A stretch of DNA of 37,579 bases from NCBI GenBank assembly GCA_005885515.1, contig VAWK01000046.1, positions 14,699 through 52,277 of the forward strand, written 5' to 3'. Source of the DNA: Actinomycetota bacterium. Its GTDB lineage: Bacteria > Actinomycetota > Thermoleophilia > Solirubrobacterales > Solirubrobacteraceae. Under the pieces are notes generated by a model. That model worked only from the letters and a program-made list of their open reading frames with translations, did no database searches and was not told where the DNA came from. Positions 26,256 to 34,076 of this stretch are shown in pieces. Position numbers and translations under genes: made by a program. Each line of letters starts with the position of its first letter. The stretch's first letter is position 1.

Positions 26256-28097
26256 TCACCAGGCGTCCACGTGGGGGCGCTTCTTGCCGCTGCGCTCCCA
26301 CCACTGCGGGGCCGCCTCGCTGAACAGCGTCGCGATCCAGCGCCGCGAGTCAGCCGGATCGATCACGTCGTCGATCTCGCCATAGGCGGCCATGTTCAGT
26401 CCCTCGCCGCGCTCATAGGCCGAGGCGACGGCCGCCTCGAAGACACGCGCGCGCTCGGTGGGATCTTCGGTCGCCTCGAGCTCGCGCCGCATGCCCAGCC
26501 GCACCGCCCCCTCCAGCCCCATCGCGCCGAACTCCGATGTGGGCCAGGCGACCGTGAACAGCGGCGCCTTGAAGCCGCCCCCGGCCATCGCCTGGGCGCC
26601 CAATCCGTAGCCCTTGCGCAGCACGATCGTGCCGGCCGGCACGGTGATGTTCGCTCCGGCCAGGAACATGCGTGCGAAGTGACGCACGGTCGCGGTCCGC
26701 TCGGCCGCGGGGCCGACCATGAACCCGGGCGTGTCGCACAGAAACAGCAGCGGCAGCTCAAACGCGTCACACAGGCCCACGAAGCGCGCCGCCTTGTCGG
26801 CGCCGTCTGCGTCGATCGCGCCGCCGAGGTGCCCGCAGTCGTTTGCGACCACGCCCAGCGGACGCCCTTCGAAGCGGGCCAGGGCGGTGAGCATCCCCGG
26901 CCCGAAGCCGCGGCGCAGCTCGAGCACCGAACCCTCGTCGAACAGCGCGTTCACCACACGGCGCACGTCGTAGGTGCGCTTGCGCTGCTCTGGCACCAGC
27001 CGGCGCAATAGATCCTGGTCTGGCGGCGAACCGGCCGGACACGCGCCGTGGAAGTAGGTCAGATAGCGCTTCGCGTACGCCACCGCCTCCGCGTCGTCGC
27101 CCGCGCGGAGGTCCACCACCCCGTTTGGATACTGCACGTCGATCGGGCCGACCTCGCCGGGCTCGTACAAGCCCAGGCCGCCGCCCTCGATCATCGCCGG
27201 CCCGCCCATGCCGATGCTCGAGTCCTCGGTGGCGATCACCACATCGCAGCAACCCAGCAGCGCGGCGTTGCCGGCGAAGCAGTAGCCCGAGGCGATGCCC
27301 ACGAGCGGCACCAGCCCGCTGAGGCCGGCGAAGAGATGAAACGCGCGGCAGTCCAGGCCCGCCACGATCGGCATGTCCACGTCTCCCGGCCGGCCGCCGC
27401 CGCCCTCGGCAAACAGCACCACCGGAAGCTTGCACCGCTTCGCGAGCTCGAACAGGCGGTCCTTCTTGGCATGGTTGCGCATCCCCTGAGTGCCTGCGAG
27501 GACGGTGTAGTCGTAGGACATGGCCACGCAGCGCCGGCCGTGGATCTCGCCGACGCCCGCCACCAGTCCGTCCGCGGGTGTGCGCCGGATGAGCTCCTCG
27601 CGCGAGCGCCGGCGCTCCTGCGCGGCGAACAGCAGTGGCCCGTACTCCACGAACGTGCCCTCGTCGAGCAGGTCGGCGAGGTTCTCCCGCGCCGTGCGGC
27701 GCCCTCGCTCGCGCCGACGGGCGACCGCCTCGGGCCGGGCTGCGTCGAGGCCCAGCGCGTGCCGCTCGCGGACGGCCGCCAGATCGGCGCGCTCGCCCTC
27801 GGGATCGGCCGCTTCCGGCGGGGGCTCGGAAGCGGCCAAGTCGTGCGGGCTGGGGGTGAGCACCAGCAGCACCTGTCCCTCGTCTACCGCGTCGCCCACG
27901 GCGACCTCGACGCTGCGCACCACGCCGGCGCCGTTCGCGAGCACCTCGTGCTCCATCTTCATCGCTTCCAGCACCACCACGGGCGTGCCCGCGCCGACCC
28001 GCTCCCGCGGGCCTCGCGCGATCGCCACCACGACGCCGGCCATGGGAGCGGTCACCGCCAGCTCGTCTTGGGAAGCGATCTCGTCAGAGGACGGCAT
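26256..28097 (-). CDS. Biotinyl-domain / acyl-CoA carboxylase carboxyltransferase fusion
   Basis: 613 residues. The N-terminal 80 residues are a biotinyl/lipoyl domain with EAMKMEHE (biotin-attachment Lys47, the AMKM motif). After an Asp/Glu-rich linker, residues about 105-613 are a full carboxyltransferase (ARENLADLLDEGTFVEYGPL, ATEDSSIGMGGPAMIEGGGL, FLCDTPGFMVGPAAE, GKKRPHVDAW). Carboxyltransferases move CO2 from carboxybiotin to acetyl-, propionyl- or related acyl-CoA. The usual biotin carboxylase partner is absent from this window. The start is ATG 28097; GTG 28112 is an in-frame alternative. It is divergent from the uracil-DNA glycosylase. BCCP fused to the N-terminus of a CT domain is an uncommon order. 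Confidence 0.88.
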   Translation of the reverse strand: MPSSDEIASQDELAVTAPMAGVVVAIARGPRERVGAGTPVVVLEAMKMEHEVLANGAGVVRSVEVAVGDAVDEGQVLLVLTPSPHDLAASEPPPEAADPEGERADLAAVRERHALGLDAARPEAVARRRERGRRTARENLADLLDEGTFVEYGPLLFAAQERRRSREELIRRTPADGLVAGVGEIHGRRCVAMSYDYTVLAGTQGMRNHAKKDRLFELAKRCKLPVVLFAEGGGGRPGDVDMPIVAGLDCRAFHLFAGLSGLVPLVGIASGYCFAGNAALLGCCDVVIATEDSSIGMGGPAMIEGGGLGLYEPGEVGPIDVQYPNGVVDLRAGDDAEAVAYAKRYLTYFHGACPAGSPPDQDLLRRLVPEQRKRTYDVRRVVNALFDEGSVLELRRGFGPGMLTALARFEGRPLGVVANDCGHLGGAIDADGADKAARFVGLCDAFELPLLFLCDTPGFMVGPAAERTATVRHFARMFLAGANITVPAGTIVLRKGYGLGAQAMAGGGFKAPLFTVAWPTSEFGAMGLEGAVRLGMRRELEATEDPTERARVFEAAVASAYERGEGLNMAAYGEIDDVIDPADSRRWIATLFSEAAPQWWERSGKKRPHVDAW

Positions 28098-28165
28098 GCC
28101 GTGATCATTGCGCACGCTGCGAGCGCTACGGCGCGCTGCGCAGCAATGCTCTCGCGGCCAGGCAA

Positions 28166-28177
28166 TACGATCAGGAC
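28166..28177 (+). promoter_or_regulatory. Candidate -10 box and leaderless start for the uracil-DNA glycosylase gene
   Basis: TACGAT at 28166-28171 is followed by six bases and GTG 28178; no Shine-Dalgarno is visible. The shared 80-base divergent region toward the carboxyltransferase is rich in GCGCTGCG inverted pieces but shows no defined operator. Confidence 0.4.
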
Positions 28178-28948
28178 GTGTCAGCAGCGCGGAGCGCACC
28201 CCCGGCCTCGGAGCGGCGCGAGGCGCTCAAGGAGGTACTCGCGCAAGCCCGCGCGTGCCAGCGATGCAGCGAGCTCGCCGCGACCCGCAAGACCGTGGTC
28301 TTCGGCGCCGGAAACGCTGACGCCGAGCTGATGTTCATCGGCGAGGCGCCGGGGGCCAGCGAGGATGAGCAGGGGCTGCCGTTCGTGGGACAGGCCGGCA
28401 AGCTGCTCGACCAGCTCCTCGCCGAGATCGGCATGGAGCGCCGGGACGTGTTCGTGGCGAATGTCCTAAAGTGCCGCCCTCCCGGCAACCGCGATCCGCT
28501 GCCGAGCGAGATCGAGAACTGCCAGGACTACCTGCTGCGCCAGGTCGAGCTGATCCAGCCGTCGGTGATCTGCACGCTGGGCAACTTCTCGACCAAGCTG
28601 CTGCGCGGGGACTCCACCGGAATCACCCGCCTGCACGGACAGCCGGAGGTCATCACCCTCGGCCGGCGAGCGGTGCGCCTGTACCCGATCTACCACCCCG
28701 CAGCGGCGCTGTACACGCCGCGCATGCTCGACACCCTGCGCGAGGATTTCCTGCGCCTGCCCGAGCTGCTCGCGCTGGGGCCTCCCGAGCAGCCTCCAGC
28801 GGAGGCCTTCGAGGCCCGCGAGCTCGCGGAGACGGCGGCCGAGCCCGCAGGCGAGAGCGATGCCGCCGGCGAACCTATGAACAGCGGCGCGCCGGATCCC
28901 GCCGCCGAGGAGCGCAGCCAGGAGCCCGACCAGCTTGGCCTGTTCTGA
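28178..28948 (+). CDS. Family-4 uracil-DNA glycosylase with C-terminal clamp-binding-like tail
   Basis: 256 residues. The family-4 (iron-sulfur) UDG signature is present. Cys27 and Cys30 (ACQRCSEL) plus two later Cys ([10 protein letters not shown] and ENCQDYL) should bind 4Fe-4S. Motif A is [14 protein letters not shown] and motif B includes YPIYHPAA. The enzyme excises uracil from deaminated DNA. After the catalytic core a linker rich in Pro/Glu/Ala ends in EPDQLGLF at the extreme C-terminus, which matches the QLxLF beta-clamp-binding motif. The core is of normal size; the extra roughly 50 residues are the tail. It starts at GTG 28178 with a -10 box six bases upstream. Confidence 0.92.
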   Translation: MSAARSAPPASERREALKEVLAQARACQRCSELAATRKTVVFGAGNADAELMFIGEAPGASEDEQGLPFVGQAGKLLDQLLAEIGMERRDVFVANVLKCRPPGNRDPLPSEIENCQDYLLRQVELIQPSVICTLGNFSTKLLRGDSTGITRLHGQPEVITLGRRAVRLYPIYHPAAALYTPRMLDTLREDFLRLPELLALGPPEQPPAEAFEARELAETAAEPAGESDAAGEPMNSGAPDPAAEERSQEPDQLGLF

Positions 28949-28959
28949 CTCGGTGGGGC

Positions 28960-28973
28960 GTGTTCTAGAACAC
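28960..28973. repeat. Perfect 14-bp palindrome after the UDG gene
   Basis: GTGTTCTAGAACAC is a perfect palindrome that begins 11 bases after the UDG stop. It may be an operator, but it does not match the LexA site (the half-sites point the other way). The 237-base stretch 28949-29185 holds no gene; besides this palindrome it contains a strong terminator at 29100-29141. Confidence 0.6.
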
Positions 28974-29099
28974 CGTCCAGGCCAGATTTCCCAGCGGAGA
29001 AGGGAATTCGTGCGAGGCGTCGAAAGAATGTGGCCACAGGCCTAATGGCGCCAAGTGCGGTTGCCGATACAGGCCCTGTCTCCATCCCTCCAGGAGTAA

Positions 29100-29141
29100 C
29101 GACCGGCCCGTGCCCCTTTCTCCCGCGGGCCGGTCGCTTTT
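29100..29141 (+). terminator. Strong Rho-independent terminator
   Basis: CGACCGGCCCG (29100-29110) pairs perfectly with CGGGCCGGTCG (29126-29136), an 11-bp stem with a 15-base loop, followed by CTTTTAA. It is well placed to end the UDG transcript, or a short untranslated RNA from 28974-29100, and to insulate the t6A operon. Confidence 0.9.
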
Positions 29142-29173
29142 AACGGAGGCGGGGGAGGCGGCGCGCTTGCCTC

Positions 29174-29185
29174 TACCCTCTCGTC
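29174..29185 (+). promoter_or_regulatory. Candidate -10 box and leaderless start of the t6A operon
   Basis: TACCCT at 29174-29179 is separated by six bases from GTG 29186 (tsaE) and follows the terminator by about 33 bases. No Shine-Dalgarno is present. Confidence 0.45.
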
Positions 29186-29611
29186 GTGGCCGTTCGCATC
29201 GTCGAGACCTCCGATCCCGCCGAGACCGAATCGCTTGGGTCCGAGCTGGCTGCGGGCCTTGCCGAGGGCGATGTCGTGCTCGTAAGCGGGGAGCTGGGCA
29301 CCGGCAAGACCACGTTGGTGCGCGGAGCAGCTCGTGCGCTGGGCGTAGCCGTCCCGGTGACGAGTCCAAGCTTCAGCATCGGCCATCGCTACTGCGGCCA
29401 GGACGTCACCGTCTCGCATCTGGACCTCTACAGGCTGGCGGGGCTCGGGGGGGAGGACCCGGGGCTGCTCGATGACTACGTGGGGGCGGGCCGGATCGCC
29501 TTTGTGGAGTGGCCACAGGAGGAGGAGATCGAGCTGTCGCGGCCGCGCCTGCGCATCTCGCTCACCCATGCTGGCGGCGGGCGGCGCCGGATCGAGGGAG
29601 CCGAAGGGTGA
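29186..29611 (+). CDS. tsaE: tRNA t6A synthesis ATPase TsaE
   Basis: 141 residues. Walker A is SGELGTGKTTLVRGAARALG, followed by TSPSFSIGHRY and SHLDLYRL, the TsaE signature. TsaE drives cycles of the TsaB-TsaD complex, which transfers threonylcarbamoyl to A37 of ANN-decoding tRNAs. GTG 29186 has a TAnnnT box six bases upstream. Its end overlaps the tsaB start by four bases. It heads the cluster tsaE-tsaB-rimI-tsaD. Confidence 0.94.
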   Translation: MAVRIVETSDPAETESLGSELAAGLAEGDVVLVSGELGTGKTTLVRGAARALGVAVPVTSPSFSIGHRYCGQDVTVSHLDLYRLAGLGGEDPGLLDDYVGAGRIAFVEWPQEEEIELSRPRLRISLTHAGGGRRRIEGAEG

Positions 29612-30177
29612 TCCTGCTGGGCTTCGATACGGCCACGCGCGCCACCGCGGTCGGGCTGCGCCTGGCCGATGGGAGCACGACGCAGGCGCGCGATGACCCC
29701 CTGGCGGAGGACCATCCCGGACATGCCACGCGGCTGCTGGGCATGGCCGATGAGGTGCTCTCGCGGGCAGGTGTCGGCTGGGGGGCTTTGCAGCGAGTCG
29801 CAGTCGGGCTCGGCCCCGGCAGGTTCACCGGCCTGCGCGTTGGCGTTGCGACCGCGCGCGGGCTGGCGCAATCGCTGTCGGTGGAGCTGGTGGGAGTGTC
29901 CACGCTGCGCGCCCTGGCGCAACCCGCCCTGGTCCCCGGCGAGGGGGCAGATCGGGTGGTGGCGGTGATCGATGCGCTGCGCGGGGAGGTGTTCGCGGCT
30001 GGCTATGCCGCGGACGACCACGGGGCGGTGCGCGAGCTGGCGATCCCCGAGCCCCTGCGCCCCGAGCGGTTGGGCGAGGCCATGCGCCGGGCTTCCGGCG
30101 AGCAGGTCACCCGGTGGCTGGCCGTGGGCGACGGCGCCGTGCGCTACCGCTCCGAGCTGCAGTTCGGCGGGATGTGA
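29608..30177 (+). CDS. tsaB: tRNA t6A complex protein TsaB, C-terminus shifted out of frame
   Basis: The in-frame product is 189 residues. TsaB is an ASKHA-fold scaffold that dimerises with TsaD. Residues 2-15 LLGFDTATRATAVG and VGLGPGRFTGLRVGVATARG are the family signatures. The frame ends in YRSELQFGGM-TGA at 30175-30177. In the +1 frame the expected remainder continues to 30370 (CEVPDDDSPLHGVDARALCE then YEQLLPDYRRRPDAE, the usual TsaB ending). A net +1 base would restore about 254 residues. It starts with GTG 29608, overlapping the tsaE stop (GTGA). As written, it lacks about a quarter of the protein. Confidence 0.9.
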   Translation: MILLGFDTATRATAVGLRLADGSTTQARDDPLAEDHPGHATRLLGMADEVLSRAGVGWGALQRVAVGLGPGRFTGLRVGVATARGLAQSLSVELVGVSTLRALAQPALVPGEGADRVVAVIDALRGEVFAAGYAADDHGAVRELAIPEPLRPERLGEAMRRASGEQVTRWLAVGDGAVRYRSELQFGGM

Positions 30178-30370
30178 GGTGCCCGATGACGACTCGCCGC
30201 TACATGGCGTGGACGCACGCGCGCTGTGCGAGCTCGCGGAACGCTTGCCGGCAGCCGCGAGCTACGAGCAGCTCCTGCCCGATTACCGCCGCCGTCCGGA
30301 CGCGGAGGGGGTCGGCGGCTCGGGCAGGAAGCGGGGGCGCGCGCCGGAGCTTCACGGAGCGGGGCGGTGA
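30165..30370 (+). pseudogene. tsaB: Displaced C-terminal part of tsaB
   Basis: In the +1 frame this segment reads CEVPDDDSPLHGVDARALCE, then LAERLPAAASYEQLLPDYRR and RPDAE, the characteristic TsaB end. It stops with TGA 30368-30370, which overlaps the GTG start of rimI (GTGA). That overlap, like the others in this operon, indicates that this frame is the natural end of tsaB. Confidence 0.85.
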
Positions 30371-30894
30371 CGCGTTCGCTCCCGACCGCGCTCGGAGCCG
30401 AGCGGTCCGCTCCGGTGGAGATACGCCGGCTGCTGTACACGGACCTGCCTCAGGTCATCGCGATCGAGCGGCGCGTGTTTCCGACGCCATGGTCGCTCGC
30501 GATGTTCGTTCTCGAGCTCTCCAAGCAGACGGGCATCTGCCTGGCCGCGGTCCACGAGCGGCGGCTGGTGGGCTATTTGATCTGCTCGCGCTACGACACT
30601 GTCTGGCACCTCATGAACCTGGCCGTCGACCTCGACCACCAGCGCAAGGGGCTGGCGTCGGTGCTGCTCGCCGAGCTGTATGCGAGGGTGGACGACGAGC
30701 AGGCCCGCTTCACGCTGGAGGTGCGGCGCTCCAACGTGGTCGCGATCCACCTGTACGAGCGCGAGGGCTTCCGCGCGGCTGGCATCCGCCGCCGCTACTA
30801 CCAGGACAACGGCGAGGACGCTCTCGTCATGTGGCGCACTCCGGCCACGCGCGCGGGATCGCTGAGCGATGTGCCCAGCCCCGGGGCGGTATGA
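30367..30894 (+). CDS. rimI: RimI-type GNAT N-acetyltransferase
   Basis: 175 residues. The GNAT core has IAIERRVFPTPWSLAMFV at the start, LAAVHERRLVGYLICS, LMNLAVDLDHQRKGLASVLL with the acetyl-CoA loop (QRKGLA), RFTLEVRRSNVVAIHLYERE and GFRAAGIRRRYYQDN. RimI acetylates the N-terminal alanine of S18 or other proteins. Placement between tsaB and tsaD is a well-known conserved linkage. GTG 30367 is preferred because GGAG (30356-30359) is seven bases upstream and it overlaps the displaced tsaB stop. The TGA overlaps the tsaD ATG. Confidence 0.92.
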   Translation: MTRSLPTALGAERSAPVEIRRLLYTDLPQVIAIERRVFPTPWSLAMFVLELSKQTGICLAAVHERRLVGYLICSRYDTVWHLMNLAVDLDHQRKGLASVLLAELYARVDDEQARFTLEVRRSNVVAIHLYEREGFRAAGIRRRYYQDNGEDALVMWRTPATRAGSLSDVPSPGAV

Positions 30895-31940
30895 GCATCC
30901 TGGCGCTCGAGACGAGCTGCGACGACACCTGCGCGGCGGTCGTCGATTCGAGCGGGGCGATGCTCGCCAACGTGGTCTCCTCGCAGGACGTTCACGACCG
31001 CTTTGGCGGGGTCGTCCCGGAGATCGCATCGCGTCACCACCTGGAGCTCGTGAACCTGGTCGTCGCTCAGGCCTTGGACGAGGCAGGGGTCTCACTGTCA
31101 GACGTGGACCTGATCGCGGCGACGCAGGGGCCGGGGCTGGTGGGCGCGCTGCTGGTCGGCCTGTCGACCGCGAAGGCCCTGGCCGCCGCCAGGCAACTGC
31201 CGCTGGCGGCGGTGGACCACCTGCAAGGGCATGTTGCAGCGAACTACCTGCTAGGCGGCGACGACTCCGCCAGCGGGTCATTCGACCCCCCGTTCGTGTG
31301 TCTGATCGCCAGCGGCGGGCACACCCTGTTGGTGCATGTGCGAGAGCACGATCGCTTCGAGGTGCTCGGCCGCACGCTCGACGACGCGGCCGGCGAGGCC
31401 TTCGATAAGGCGGCGAGGATGCTCGGCCTTGGCTATCCCGGGGGCGCGGCCCTCGAGGAGCTGGCTCGCGCCGGCGATGCCGAGGCATTCTCGTTTCCAG
31501 GCTCGAACTCCGAGCGCGCGCGGGGAGGGTGGGGGACCTCGCGCAACTCCTTCGCACAGGGCCTGGACTTCTCCTTCGCGGGCGTGAAGACGGCGCTGCT
31601 CTACCGGCTGCGCGAGCTCTCGCCAGATGACGCGCGAGCGCGGGCGGCGGACCTGGCTGCCTCCTACCAGGCCGCCGTGGTGGACAGCCTCGTGGTGCGC
31701 GTCGAGCGGGCGCTCGAGCTCACCGGCCTGGACCGTCTCGCGGTGGGCGGGGGCGTCGCGGCAAACGGCGAGCTGCGCCGGCGCCTCCGGAGCCTGGGGT
31801 CTGGCGTGCACATTCCGGGGCGTGCGCTGTGCACGGACAACGCGGCGATGATCGCAAGCGCCGCTCGCTATGGCGAGCAGCTGCCGTACCCGCGCTACCT
31901 GGGGCTGGACGCATACGCCACCGGGGAACGCCCGCTGTGA
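30891..31940 (+). CDS. tsaD: tRNA N6-adenosine threonylcarbamoyltransferase TsaD
   Basis: 349 residues, normal for bacterial TsaD. ILALETSCDDTCAAVVDS opens the ASKHA fold. PEIASRHHLELVNLVV and VDHLQGHVAANYLL hold the metal-binding histidines. SGGHTLLVH, RTLDDAAGEAFDKAARMLGL, GLDFSFAGVKTALLYRL and AVGGGVAANGELRRRL follow. It transfers threonylcarbamoyl to A37. Its ATG overlaps the rimI stop (ATGA) and its TGA overlaps the glutaredoxin-like start (GTGA). Confidence 0.96.
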   Translation: MSILALETSCDDTCAAVVDSSGAMLANVVSSQDVHDRFGGVVPEIASRHHLELVNLVVAQALDEAGVSLSDVDLIAATQGPGLVGALLVGLSTAKALAAARQLPLAAVDHLQGHVAANYLLGGDDSASGSFDPPFVCLIASGGHTLLVHVREHDRFEVLGRTLDDAAGEAFDKAARMLGLGYPGGAALEELARAGDAEAFSFPGSNSERARGGWGTSRNSFAQGLDFSFAGVKTALLYRLRELSPDDARARAADLAASYQAAVVDSLVVRVERALELTGLDRLAVGGGVAANGELRRRLRSLGSGVHIPGRALCTDNAAMIASAARYGEQLPYPRYLGLDAYATGERPL

Positions 31941-32179
31941 GCGTGGTCACCGTCTACTCGCGGCCACAGTGCCACCTGTGCGAGGAAGCGGTGGGCGTGC
32001 TTGCGGGATTGCAGGCGGAGCTGGGCTTCGAGCTGCGCCAGCTGGATATCACCGCAGATGAGGCCCTGCATCGCGCATACTTCGAGCGCGTGCCCGTTGT
32101 GCTGCTGGACGGCGACGAGCTGTGCGAATACTTCGTCGATGAGGCGGTGCTGCGAGAGCGTCTAGAGTCACGGCGATGA
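31937..32179 (+). CDS. Glutaredoxin-like (thioredoxin-fold) small redox protein
   Basis: 80 residues. TVYSRPQCHLCEEAVGVL contains the CxxC (CHLC) of the glutaredoxin-like DUF836 type. The cis-proline strand is RVPVVLLDGDELCEYFVDE. Small proteins of this type reduce disulfides or glutathione-like mixed disulfides; the partner here is unknown. GTG 31937 overlaps the tsaD stop and its TGA overlaps the rex ATG (ATGA). It thus links the t6A genes to the redox sensor Rex. Confidence 0.85.
   Translation: MSVVTVYSRPQCHLCEEAVGVLAGLQAELGFELRQLDITADEALHRAYFERVPVVLLDGDELCEYFVDEAVLRERLESRR
32163..32175 (+). promoter_or_regulatory. Candidate internal -10 box before rex
   Basis: TAGAGT at 32163-32168, inside the end of the glutaredoxin-like gene, is seven bases from ATG 32176. 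It could allow separate leaderless expression of rex in addition to read-through of the operon. Confidence 0.35.
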
Positions 32180-32856
32180 GCTACGGAGATCCCACGGTGA
32201 GCCCGGCAGCGGCCGAGCGGGACGGTGCGGCTTCGTCCGGCGAGCGCCTGTCTCTGGGCGTGGCGGCGCGGCTGTCGCGCTACTTGCAGGTGCTGACGCA
32301 GGCCAAGAAGATGGGCAAGGAGACGATCTCCTCGCAGGAGCTCTCCGACTACACGCACGTCAACTCAACCCAGATCCGCCGCGACCTCTCGGGCTTCGGG
32401 AAGTTCGGCAAGCGGGGGGTTGGCTACAACGTCGAGGCGCTGGTCTCGCAGATCCGCAAGATCCTGCGCACCGCCGGCCAGCACAACATCGCCCTGCTGG
32501 GCGCGGGACACCTGGGCAAGGCGATCGCCTCCTCGGACATCTTCGCCGATCACGGCTTTCGCGTCGTCGCGATCTTCGACGTCGACCCCGACAAGGTGGG
32601 GGCGAGCATTGGCAGCCAGATCGTGCGCCACACCGGCGAGCTGCGCCAGGTGGTGGAGGATGAGGACATAGTCGTGGGCGTCCTGGCGGTCCCCACGAGC
32701 GCTGCGCAGGGCCTCGCGAACGAGCTCGTGGACGCCGGCGTGAAGATCATCTTCAACTACTCGGAGTCGCTGCTCGTGGTGCCGCCGGAGGTGACCGTGC
32801 ACACGTCGAGCCCCGCTGTGGACCTTCTGTACGCGCTGTACTTCTACTTGACCTGA
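32176..32856 (+). CDS. rex: Redox-sensing transcriptional repressor Rex
   Basis: 226 residues. An N-terminal extension of about 25 residues is followed by a winged helix (SRYLQVLTQAKKMGKETISS, then HVNSTQIRRDLSGFGKFGKR) and a Rossmann NADH-binding domain (IALLGAGHLGKAIASS, IFDVDPDKVG). The C-terminal helix (SSPAVDLLYALYFYLT) mediates domain-swapped dimers. Rex represses respiratory and fermentative genes when NAD+ is high and releases DNA when NADH rises. No full Rex operator (TTGTGAA-N4-TTCACAA) was found in this window, so its targets lie elsewhere. Confidence 0.95.
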   Translation: MSYGDPTVSPAAAERDGAASSGERLSLGVAARLSRYLQVLTQAKKMGKETISSQELSDYTHVNSTQIRRDLSGFGKFGKRGVGYNVEALVSQIRKILRTAGQHNIALLGAGHLGKAIASSDIFADHGFRVVAIFDVDPDKVGASIGSQIVRHTGELRQVVEDEDIVVGVLAVPTSAAQGLANELVDAGVKIIFNYSESLLVVPPEVTVHTSSPAVDLLYALYFYLT

Positions 32857-32927
32857 CGGCCGGCGATGAACCGGGTAATCAGACGGGACAGCCGTACGCT
32901 CGGATAACGCCGCGCCCGCCACCGCCA

Positions 32928-34076
32928 ATGACAAGCCTGGACCTGGACTCAGTGACGCAGACGTTCGCCCAGGCGAGCGATCTCACCGTGGGCATCGAGG
33001 AGGAGTTCTCGATCCTCGATCCCGAGACGCTGGAACTCGCCCCGCGCTTCGAGCAGCTGCGTGATGCCGCGCAGGGCGACGAGGTGCTGCGCGAGAGCAT
33101 CACAGGCGAGCTCATCTCCTCCGAGATAGAGATCATCTCGGGGATCGGCGACGACCTGCACGACGCGCTGGCGCGCCAGCGGGAGCGCCGCAGGCGGCTG
33201 TTCGCGCTGGTCGCCGCCAGCGGCGCGACGCTGGGCGCGACGGGCACGCACCCGTGGGCGGATTACCGCACGCAGCCAATCATCGACACCGAGCACTACC
33301 GGCGCGTGGAGCGGGGCCTCAAGTACGTGGCCTGGCGCAACAACACCTTCAGCCTGCACGTGCACGTGGGCATGAGCGACATCGACCGCGCCGTACGCGT
33401 GTGCGACCGACTTCGCCCTGTGCTGCCCCTGCTGCTGGCGATCTCGGCGAACTCCCCCTACCTGGACGGCCGTGACTCGGGGCTGCACTCGGCCCGCACG
33501 CAGAGCTTCACCAAGAGCTTTCCACGCTGCGGCATTCCGGATCCGTTCGGAGGCTGGCGCGCGTATCGCGAGTACATCGAGTTCCTGCTCCGCACTCGCT
33601 CGATCGTGGAGTTCACCCAGGTGTGGTGGTCGGTGCGGCCGCACTTCAGCTTCGGCACGGTCGAGGTGCGCATCTGCGACGCGCAGTCGAGCGCGCTGGA
33701 GTCAGACGCACTGGCGGGCCTGATGGTGGCGTGCATCGCGCAGGCGGCACGCGACCTCGACGAAGGGGTCCCCTTCTCGGACCCCGCTCCCCGCCTCATC
33801 GAGGAGAACCTGTGGCGGGCTATCCGCTTCGGCTTGGACGGACGGCTGATCGATCTGGAGCGCGGCGTCGAGTATCCCGCGCGCGACGTGATCGACCAAC
33901 TGGCGATGTGGACGGTGCCGATGCGAGCCGAGCTCGGGATCGAGCTCAGCTTTGGCGACCGCAACGGCGCGCAGCGCCAGCGCCAGCTCATCGAGGCGGG
34001 CGCCACGCGCGAGGAGGTATTCGCCGCCACGGTCGAGGAGACGCGTCAAACCTACGCGCAGGAGGTGAGGGTATGA
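32928..34076 (+). CDS. YbdK-type carboxylate-amine ligase (glutamate-cysteine ligase family 2)
   Basis: 382 residues. The ATP-grasp-like GCS2 signature is VGIEEEFSILDPETLELAPR, followed by GELISSEIEIISGIG, WRNNTFSLHVHVGMSDIDRA, SANSPYLDGRDSGLHSARTQ and FGTVEVRICDAQSSALESDA. Relatives make gamma-glutamyl-cysteine weakly or other gamma-glutamyl amides; true glutathione or mycothiol roles are not shown by the sequence. The ATG at 32928 lies 71 bases after rex with no clear Shine-Dalgarno. Its TGA overlaps the next gene's ATG (ATGA). Confidence 0.93.
   Translation: MTSLDLDSVTQTFAQASDLTVGIEEEFSILDPETLELAPRFEQLRDAAQGDEVLRESITGELISSEIEIISGIGDDLHDALARQRERRRRLFALVAASGATLGATGTHPWADYRTQPIIDTEHYRRVERGLKYVAWRNNTFSLHVHVGMSDIDRAVRVCDRLRPVLPLLLAISANSPYLDGRDSGLHSARTQSFTKSFPRCGIPDPFGGWRAYREYIEFLLRTRSIVEFTQVWWSVRPHFSFGTVEVRICDAQSSALESDALAGLMVACIAQAARDLDEGVPFSDPAPRLIEENLWRAIRFGLDGRLIDLERGVEYPARDVIDQLAMWTVPMRAELGIELSFGDRNGAQRQRQLIEAGATREEVFAATVEETRQTYAQEVRV

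Noticed and set aside
28960..28973. Palindrome considered as a LexA box
   Set aside because: It contains GTTC-TA-GAAC, the reverse arrangement with 2-base spacing, not GAAC-N4-GTTC.
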